From Allodiplogaster sudhausi (taxonomy: Eukaryota; Nematoda; Chromadorea; Rhabditida; Diplogasteridae), in the NCBI GenBank assembly GCA_945643635.1, contig CALZFC010000077.1, positions 335,001 to 399,000 of the forward strand: a DNA stretch of 64,000 bases, in the 5' to 3' direction. Shown piece by piece: positions 55,801 through 64,000 of the stretch (positions are counted from its first letter, which is position 1; each line of letters starts with the position of its first letter). The position numbers and the translations under genes were made by a program. A model generated the notes under the pieces. It did no database searches. It had not been told where the DNA came from and was given only the letters and a program-made list of their open reading frames with translations.

Positions 55801-58800
55801 ATTTGTCGACATAAATATGTCCTTTCCTTGCAGAGTCTAATGGATCTGAAGTTCGCTCGGAAAGAGGCCAAGTACGACGGCCGTCCACAGCCTGCAATCC
55901 CGGCCGATCTGATCACGTCGGTGCAAGCAGCCCTGAAGCCCCTCTCGCCGCCCCATCACATGTCCGGCTCTTCCTCTCTCCTGCCACCCCTCTCCACGTC
56001 GACGCCGTCGACATCTGGAACCATGCTGCACCAGCAGCAGCCGATGATTGTGCCAGGCGCAGTTACTCAACCAGTGGGCAGACCGAAAGGAAGACCACCA
56101 GGCAGCAAGGCGGCCATGGCCAATAGTCACGCCATCAAGGTGAGGGTACAGAAAAAGAAACCCTACTTTTAGAGGGGTTTTGATAATCCTTTAGAAGGGG
56201 AGATACTGAGAAAAGTTTGGCGGTTTTTGAGAGGGATTGAGAGAGCGCGAGAGAGAGAGGGAGAGAGAAAAAGAGAAAGAGAAAGAATCGGAGAAAGAGA
56301 TATAGTGAGCAGAGGTCAAAGATATCTGTTCAGGCCAGCGCCTCTCCACCCACGTCGAACGGGCCGCTCTCACCGCGACTTCGCGGTGCTGCGACAGCGG
56401 AGAGAGGAAGGCAGCCGGCGGCGGCCGCGGCGGCAGCAGTGCCAGCCGGTGTCGAAGCACCCCCAGCCAAGCCAGGACGCGGACGCAAGCCGGGATCGAA
56501 GAACAAGGCAAAGGTTAGGGGAGAGAGAGAAGGAGGTAGAGAGAGAGAGAAGGGGGTAGAGAGAGAGAGAGGGAAGGAGGTAGAGAGAGAGAAGGGGTAG
56601 AGAGAGAGGAGATCGAGAGAGAGAGAGAGAGAGAGCGATGGAGGTAGAGAGAGAGAGGAGATAGAGAAGATGGAGAGAGAGAGAGAGAGGAGATCGAGAG
56701 AGAGAGAGAAGGGGGTAGAGAGAGAGGAGATCGAGAGAGAGAGAAGGAGGTAGAGAGAGAAAGAGAGGGAGGGAGGTAGAGAGAGAAGGAGATAGAGAAG
56801 ATGGAGAGAGAGAGAACAGAACATTCTATGAATGGAACAGTGGTTTAGCATGCAGCAGAACTGGGTGCAGTTGGATGGAAATCAGTGCGGGATAGGATAA
56901 AAACGGGGCCATGTTTCCCGTAAGTTCCCCATGTAAACAGCTGACTTTAATGTCTATTCCGCCGCTAAAGAAATGAAGAAAAAGAAGAATGCTGAAAAGA
57001 TTCCATGATTGCAGGTGGAGCCGACAGAACTGGCGCCGCATCATCAGATGGCTCCTCTGGCAGCAGCCGCGGCCGCTCCCGCTCCTGCTGCCCCGGTGGC
57101 GCCCGCGCCCCCACCGGCACCAGTTCGGGAAGCCTGGCGAGACGAGTACCAGTTCAACTCTGAGGATGACGCCTCGTCCGCACCCATGTCATACGATGAG
57201 AAGAGGCAGCTATCGCTCAACATAAACAGACTTCCCGGCGAGAAGCTCAGCAGGGTCGTGCAGATCATCGAGGTCAGAGAGTGTGGGGGTCTCAGAGGCG
57301 GGGGGGGGGAGAATTGGGTGCCATAAAAGGATTCCCTTTTCCATCACTTGGGGAAGTGCTCACCATCAGAAATATTAGGGCCAGGGAGTAGACAAAGACG
57401 TTCGCTCTCGAATCTATAATTTTAGGAGGAAGCTGTTTAGGGAACTTTTAAAAATTGTTCTTAAAGATAGAATCTCCCTCTTGAACAGTGTTGAAGAACT
57501 GTCCCCTTTTCAGGCTCGCGAACCATTGCACGACTTTAATCCGGAAGAGATCGAGATCGACTTTGAGATGCTCAAGCCGACAACGCTCAGAGAGTTGGAG
57601 GCGTTCGTCGAGGCTAGCCTCAGGAAGCGACCACGCAAGCCGAATAGTGAGTGGGCAGAATGATTGGGGGGGGGCAGGATTGCAAGGGAAGCTATAAGGG
57701 AATGTATTTGTCTAGATTGGAGGAAATGATAATGCTGGAGTGGAACAGAGAAGTAGAGAAATAGGAGCGACGAAGGGAGATTAGAGAGAAATAGAGAGAG
57801 AGAGTGCATGATTGAATTTTGCAAGACGCATGGGAGCTTTGCCTACTTGTACTCGAATGAACCCTTGTCATATTTCTTCAATGGTACAGTCTATTTCACG
57901 GACCGTATCTGATGTTGAGACCTGAACCAGAACCAAACCCCACTCGGAATCCCACTTTTGGCTCTCTGCCAAATATTTTGTCCACTCGCTCCCATCGCTT
58001 GCAGTCCCGAAGACAGCGGCAGAGGCGGATGCGAGGAAGCGAGAGCTCGAGAACCAGATCAAGAGGCTCGGTGGCAATCCACAGGCAGCCGGAGCCAGCG
58101 GCAGCAATGCGCATGGCAAGTGCAAGGGATTAAGAGAAAGAGAGAGAGAGTGAAGGAGGGAGAGAGAGAAAGAGAGAGGGAAGGAGGGAGAGAGAGAAAG
58201 AGAGAGTTTTTAAATTAACAAGAGCAGAGGGAGATGATAGTGAAAGAAGAGTGGGAAGAGAGGAAAAAGAAGAGTTAAGGCACGGAGGAGAGAAAGAAAA
58301 GAGGGAGAGAATAGTGAGAGGGAGAGAGAGAAAGGAAAGAGGGATTATGGGAACACGAGAGAAATTAGAGAGCGTGAATATAGGGAGTATCGTGCAAGAC
58401 TGCTTCGTTGATCATTACCTTAATAAAATTTGTTGATGCCTTGAATGCTTCAAAATTTGTAGGGGTTAAGTTGTTCAGGTAATAGTTGTAAGTAGGGTAC
58501 TGAACTAGAGAATACCATTAAGTACTAGTTAGTTTTTTCGGCGTGCGAAGCTGAATAAATTAATTATAATTTAGATTTTCTCACTTCAGAAACCACGGCC
58601 GCTGCAGCAACGCGAGCTCGTTCTTCTTCATCAGAATCTTCTTCGTCTGGTTCCTCCTCGTCCTCTGGCTCATCGAGTGATTCCGACTCAGAGTCAGGTT
58701 AGAGGAGAGGAATGCGAGGATTCCCAACAACATGAACACCCCCTTTAGCCCACCCTCCTTTCCAGGTCCTTTAATCATCTATCTCTATTCATACTACCTC

Positions 58801-61132
58801 CCTTCTCTCCAAGTCCTCAAGACCCTCTACGAAAGGGCCAACTTCTTTATTCTCGGTGTCCTGGCCCTGGGGCGCTGGAGAGGTGGTGATATGAAACAGA
58901 TTACACCGGAAGCGGTGATATGTGGTGACACGAAGAGGGGGACTGGAAGGAGGGTGGCAGGCAAGTTAGAGAAAGAACCGGAAACTCACAGAAACATGCG
59001 CTTGTCTCTCCGGATTTACAAAGGCTAACAGTTGAAACAATTGTAAATACTGTTGGTTGCAATGGTTTTATGTTTGTCAAGAAGGCATACATTTTATTCC
59101 CTCTCCTTGGGAGTGTGATTCATTGATGAGAGACAACCCATGACGGGTATCCTTTTGCGTGAGCAGACTGAGATGGAGAGGCTCAACCCGACCGACCACT
59201 CACCGTCTCGGCGGTGTGAGGAATGACACGCGAAGCAGTACAACCCATCTCCTTCTCCAACTCTCTCTATCTCTCTTGTCTCCCTGAGGCGGGCCCGGGA
59301 GGAAGGCAACCACCAGGCAAGGATGTGGTTGCTGTTGTGAACACCCCTTTCTAACCCATAGAACAGCCACACAGATTTTGCCTGTTGTTTTTAATCCCAA
59401 ATTTTAGTCCGCTTCCCATAGGTGTTGTCTGAAAATGATAAATGGAAAAAGTGGAAAAAATGTATATGCCGTGCCCTCCTTCCGGGCCCTCCGTCGGTCT
59501 CTCTCCCGTTTCCGAGGCTGAAAGGCAGTTTAAAATGACATTGGGGGAAAAGGGGGAGTTTCGTGGGATTTACGTTAAGCAAATTACTTTTAAGGAAGAT
59601 TAACTTTCATAAACTGCCTTTCAGCACTGTGTTTCTTCGTCACTCTTTCTTTGTCTCTTCTTTTTTCTTGTCTCTTTTATCTCTAAATCTTCTTATAATC
59701 AGCATTTTGTTTTATCTCCTAACAATAGAGAAACACCTCCTTCTCCTTGTGCTCGATGGCTCTTTCTACTATTTTAGTATCAGATTATTTTCTTCTTTTT
59801 TTTTTCTCTGCTCTCGCTCGATCTCTATTTGATGAGGAATGGTTATCTCAATAAGTGGATGGATGTGTACATAGGCCAAGATTTATTCTTGTTCAGTTTA
59901 ACCTCCTTAAGAATTATAATGTTTTTTTCTCCTCGTCTTCTTCTTCTTCTCCTCGTTTCAAACGTTTTTAAAGCCAAAATAACAATGGCTACTTATAAGA
60001 TGCCCGCGCATTTATGTTGTCTATATTGTATTCAGTCGCAAAAGACAGTTATTACTCTATTGCTGCCGATTTTTAAAGAATCTTTTCTTTTTACGTAGTC
60101 TTAAAGTATGGTTTTAGAAATGAAAGCTTACTAATATCCGAATGTATATTTTGTTTCCTTTTTTGCATGCTTAATAATACGTGTTTTCTGTTTATCTATA
60201 GCATCCATGATTGTTCTCTCTCTCTCTCTCTGTCTCTCTCTCTCTCTCATTTTTTGCTGAGTGTATTTACGGGTTTATCGATTTCTTACTCTTCTTTTGT
60301 CTCTCTCCATCTCTGGACTTAAGTTATTCATGCTCACTATTCCATAAGAAACCCTCAACGAATTGTTTTTTTTTTCTTTTTCTTTTGCCACTCATGACTG
60401 TCTTATTTGAGCTTGCATGCGTTTTTCTTTGCAAAGGTGCTGCACTCTGTTCGATTTAAGTACCCATGTTCTATTTTGCATTGCCCATATTTGGAGCTTG
60501 TATTTATGCCAGTATCCATAATGTTTTTGTCGAGGCATTAGCTATGGAAAGAAATATTAAGATTGTACTACTATTAAGGAAGGAAACATTTCTGTTCCTA
60601 ATTATTACACAGAAAATGTCGATTTTTATATTGATTGTATGCTATGCGAGACAGTTGTAACCGTCGTTATTAATAACAACCAAATATAAATAAGCTGGCA
60701 AGAATGCTATTTTCTTTTTAAACACTGTAATGCATAGTAAAGCCGGAGAGACAAGCAAGTGTGTGTTGGGAGGGGAGGTTGTTGAGGAGGGGGCAAATGG
60801 ATTCTACTTTGATCAAGGCGAGAGATTAGAATCAAGAAATATGTACTTTGTTTTAGATAATTGATAAATTCAGGAGCGAAAAATAGTTTTTTTTTGGTAA
60901 TCTTATCAGTTTGATATGTATTCTGTAAAAAAAAAACAGGAGTTGGAGCTTTATTCGGTGGGGGTTACTGTAGAATCTGGTGACTTGTGTTGCGGTAGAA
61001 GTTTATTAGGTTATGGTAGATGGCCTTAGTTTTGGGTTACGGTAGAGTCTGGCATAGATTTTGGATTACGGTACAGTCTGATATATCTTTTCTATTTCGG
61101 TTGAGTCTGGTTTATCTTTTGGATTACGCCAG

Positions 61133-61178
<46 letters not shown>

Positions 61179-61195
61179 CTAGTATTTCCTTCTCA

Positions 61196-61232
<37 letters not shown>

Positions 61233-62983
61233 TCTTGTAGGCGGAGCACGTGTTGACGAGTGGACGTCGTCGGCTAAGACCAAGAAAGCGGCTGCTGCCG
61301 CAGCCGCTGCGGCCGCTGCAGCTGCAGCTGCTGCCCAAGCTGCCGCCGCCACCCAGAACGGCAAGGCGCCAGCCGCGGCCACAAATGGCGCAGCAGCAGC
61401 CACTCGACCCGCCGGTGCCACGCCCACCGTACCATCGCTTCCCGCGCCAGCAGCTAAGAAGAATGAGGAGAAAAGTTAGTGTGTTACACAATGCAGCATT
61501 AAAATTAGAAAAGCTAGTGTTACACAATGCAGTAATAAGATTGTGAGTGTGTGCCTATTTAGACTAGACTTTTGAACTCTGATGATGGTGAATCCGAGAC
61601 GGTTAGTGAGGCGAGAAAAAGAAAGGGAAAAAAAGCTTTAACTTTAGTGGTAGGTAAGAGGATTAATAAGGCGCTTTAACTAAGATATGAGACCTATGAA
61701 TGATAAAAAAATATTTTATTTTCAAAATGAATCAACCTTTAAAAAAAAGGCAATTTTAACAGAGATGGACGAGAAGGCAGTAGCTGCTGCTGCTGCTCCA
61801 CCAGCGCCCGCAGCAACAGCTGCAGCAAGAGCATCACCGCCAGTGCCGCCGCCGATGCCATTGGCAGCCGTGACGGCGGCCGTGCCATCATCACGTCCAT
61901 CGATGGCTGGCGCCCCACCGACGATGGCGCCTGCCTCAGCCGCAGCAGCCCTCGCCGCTCTCGCGCCACCCACCACCGGTCAGGGCGTAGCCGCCGTGCT
62001 GCAGATGGAGCGAGCGATGAGGGAGGAAGAAGCGGCTGCAGCAAAAGGAGTACTAGGAGTCGGCAACATTGTACACCAAGGAGCAATGCCGATACATCAG
62101 AGTGCCAAGACGGTCGCGCCTGCGGGCATTGGTATGGGGTGTTTTTTTTAATTATTATTTTTGTAATGTTGGCCTTTTTTGGTCATTGTCAGTAGTTTTC
62201 ATTTCAATAAAATGAAGTATAGCTTTCTATCGGTCAAGAATAATGGTAGATATCATTTCATTCCTATGGGTCTTTAAAATATGGGAATTAGAATAAGTAT
62301 TTTCTGATTTATTGGAATGGTTGGAAAAGATATAAGGAGAGAAAGAAAAAAATGATGGCTGTTACAGGTGGCTCGATCCTTGACCAGCTCCTGCCCTCTG
62401 CGATGGCAGCAGGAGGGGACGAGAAGAAGAAGGCGGCAGGGGATGCATCCAATGAGGCATTCAATATGTTTAGAAGACAACAGAAGGAGAAGGAAGAGAA
62501 GGTGCGTTCGCGTTGATTCTCTCTCTCTCTCTCTCTCTCTCTCGTTCTCTCTCTGTCGCCCTCGCTCTCTCTCTGTCGCTCCCTCCCTCTCTCTCTCTCT
62601 CCCTCTCTTTCTCTCTGTTTCCCCTTCAGTCTCTCTCTCTCTCTCTTCCGCTCTAGCTCTCTCTCTACCTGTACCCCTCTCACCTTTTTGTCTGTTCTCA
62701 TAAAAAAAGAAAGTTAACAGAAACGTATGTCAATAAAATATAAAGACAAATAGAATTGAATGAAAATAAAACTGATTTTTTTTTCAGCGCAAGGCGCTTA
62801 AGACGGAAGAGGATCAACGAAGGCGCATGCGAGATTATGGTGGAGGAGGAGGCACGCCTCAGCTGGCAGGAGAGGATGAGGCGGCTAGGATACAGAGACT
62901 CAGAGAGGAGGTTAGAGAGAGAGAGGAGGGAGAGATAAGTGAGGGAAAATGAGAGAGAGAGAGAGAGACAATGGATTGTGAAA

Positions 62984-63019
<36 letters not shown>

Positions 63020-63194
63020 TGGAGTGAAATATATATAGGGAGAGGAAGAGAGAGAGAGAGAGATAACTGTTAGGCAACATATTTTCACAATTCCTTTCCC
63101 CTTCTAGGAGAAGAGGAAGCGCGACTCACAACTGGCCCACGTCGACATTTCCAGTCAGATGGAGCAGATGGCGAATTTCGAGGCCAACTTTTAG
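47024..63194 (+). CDS. bet-1: BET-family double-bromodomain protein, BRD4 type, complete, 26 exons
   Basis: Exons 47024-47053, 47365-47655, 48806-48898, 49181-49258, 49472-49567, 51332-51451, 51489-51608, 51881-52184, 53074-53162, 53289-53405, 53511-53672, 54036-54176, 54470-54559, 54753-54846, 55080-55246, 55834-56139, 56334-56513, 57015-57272, 57514-57646, 58005-58115, 58590-58697, 61241-61474, 61763-62131, 62368-62501, 62788-62910, 63108-63194. The protein binds acetylated histones and promotes transcription. Seen: BD1 ([22 protein letters not shown]), a Gly/Arg-rich linker, motif [13 protein letters not shown]2 ([15 protein letters not shown]), AT-hook-like [11 protein letters not shown] and GRGRKPGSK, the ET domain ([20 protein letters not shown]), the serine-rich SEED, long Ala/Pro tracts, and a C-terminal basic helix ending [15 protein letters not shown], like the P-TEFb-binding end of BRD4. 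Length is 1344 aa with both exons 6 and 7, 1304 with one. Introns 3 and 20 use GC donors. Confidence 0.93.
49040..49130. repeat. Short tandem repeat before BET exon 4
   Basis: GATGTTGAATGAGTTGAA with an AGAGAACATGAAA spacer recurs about three times, some 50 bases upstream of the exon 4 acceptor. Confidence 0.75.
49364..49413. repeat. (AAT)n microsatellite
   Basis: Trinucleotide run in BET intron 4, a different repeat class from the CT/GA tracts around it. Confidence 0.95.
49568..51331. other. BET intron 5, 1.76 kb
   Basis: AT-rich with one CT run at 50192-50212. It precedes the duplicated exon pair, where regulatory elements choosing between the two exons would be expected; no specific motif is identifiable by eye. 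Confidence 0.7.
53679..53858. repeat. 90-bp direct duplication at the start of BET intron 11
   Basis: Two adjacent 90-bp copies beginning ATTGAGGTG start six bases after the donor of exon 11 and differ at few positions. Confidence 0.9.
55255..55803. repeat. CT compound array with an internal ~300-bp duplication in BET intron 15
   Basis: Apart from CT runs, the block CTCGTCTTTTTCTTCTCTTT...CTTTCGTTCTTCCGCCCTCTC...CTTTCGTTCTC occurs twice (from about 55294 and about 55552) in the same order, so the tract grew by block duplication. Confidence 0.8.
56520..56815. repeat. (GA)n/GGTAGA compound array in BET intron 17
   Basis: GA runs interspersed with AGGAGGTAGAGAGAG and GGAGATCGAGAGAG units, purine on the transcribed strand. 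Confidence 0.9.
58698..61240. other. BET intron 21, 2.5 kb, the largest in the gene
   Basis: The first codons past exon 21 give GGT TAG, so retention would end the protein after the SEED domain. The intron holds a segment of more complex sequence (58750-59550), AT-rich DNA, a CT run near 60217-60250 and a CT array just before the acceptor (61135-61230). No gene in it is supported. Confidence 0.6.
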
Positions 63195-64000
63195 GGAGTT
63201 GGGCTGGCAATTTACCAGGAATCGCCTTCTGGCAACTTGCCAACTTCATTCACATATCTTCTCTCCAGCTCATCATCTCTCCACGCTTTCTCGCAGTTTG
63301 GTCCGAGCAGCATCCCCTCCCTGTCCATCCCTCCTTAGTTGTTGTAGCCACTTTTATTGTTTTCTTGTTCTTCCCGCCCGCACCCGAAAGGAGTTTCTCT
63401 CTCGCTCCGAGGCGGGGAAGAACATGTGTAATTTATTCTTCTCTAGCGAACATATAAGCGAAGCAGCTTCCCCCCCCCCCACCCAAAATATATCCTTTTT
63501 ATCCGTTAATATCACTTAGCCACCCAGTTACTACCGTTTAATTCGAGTCCGGTTCCTCTCTCTGTGAAAATGTGTTATTAGTGAAACAGCAGTGAAAAGA
63601 GGAGACTTGAGCTTCTTGCCCGCGTTACCCCCACTTTTTGGGGCCTATTAATACCCTCTCCCCTTTTTTTGAGTCGAATTATCTTCTGATTTGACCTCTT
63701 TTTTAAAGCTCTCTCTTTCTAGACAATCTAGGTCTATCTTCCTAACTCCCTTCTTATGGCAAATATAATATATGTGTGTGGCTCCTCGGGCATTTCTGTC
63801 TTACGGTAGGAATGTTCTTCTTCCGTAGTCATGTTTCATGCTGACCCCCTATACACCAGGTGGTTTTTTTTGCATTACATCGTTTCTAATTAGAGTAGAG
63901 TAATAGGCCCGTGAAAAAAGGAAGAAAAACAAAGTGTAACGCAAAACTTTCTGCTCACGTCCAAAATTCACAAAATCTCATAAAAATGTTAAAAAGACGG
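63195..64000. other. BET 3' UTR and flanking DNA to the window edge
   Basis: No further coding exon is visible. A run of 10 C occurs near 63471. The sequence becomes AT-rich after 63700; no single polyadenylation site stands out. Confidence 0.5.

Overview
The window reads as nuclear DNA of a nematode other than Caenorhabditis elegans. Genes are split into many short exons, and the proteins are typically nematode: a cuticle collagen opening [11 protein letters not shown], an ATP synthase b subunit of the ASB-1/ASB-2 type, a RUVBL2/reptin orthologue and a BRD4-type BET protein. Introns and spacers are packed with (CT)n/(GA)n tracts, so most long frames through them (strings of S/L or R/E) are not genes. 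Species is not determinable from the sequence; chromadorean is the safest level.

Layout. 0.2-2.2 kb: 3' part of an unrecognised minus-strand gene (five exons whose phases agree). 3.8-5.9 kb: complete cuticle collagen (+). 6.3-7.4 kb: a non-autonomous DNA transposon with 61-bp terminal inverted repeats. 7.4-17.0 kb: pyrimidine/purine repeat territory with only tentative exons. 17.0-22.2 kb: complete 11-exon neuropeptide-type GPCR (+, 379 aa). 22.2-26.5 kb: repeat-rich spacer. 26.5-28.7 kb (perhaps to 30.5 or 32.6 kb): exons of a CAF-1 large-subunit-like histone chaperone (-), followed by an unrecognised 5-exon minus-strand gene at 31.2-32.6 kb. 33.8-37.2 kb: mitochondrial ATP synthase subunit b (-, 308 aa). 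38.6-45.0 kb: RUVBL2/reptin AAA+ ATPase (-, 449 aa). 47.0-63.2 kb: a 26-exon BET bromodomain gene (+), divergent from the RUVBL2 gene across a partly GC-rich 2-kb spacer.

The right half therefore groups chromatin genes (CAF-1-like, RUVBL2, BET) around a mitochondrial gene. The observations most worth a second look are: two adjacent, homologous, equal-length (120 nt) exons in the BET gene that each encode the second half of bromodomain 1 and are only 37 nt apart, suggesting mutually exclusive splicing; an in-frame stop right after the BET SEED domain that would give a BRD4-short-like isoform; intronic tandem arrays whose repeat unit carries a copy of the adjacent splice site (three cases); three GC-AG introns and a cluster of AAG/GAG 3' splice sites in the RUVBL2 gene; and a near-perfect ~100-nt hairpin in the GPCR's first intron.

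Exon boundaries were placed by hand from splice signals, reading-frame continuity and remembered family conservation; no alignment or RNA evidence was available.
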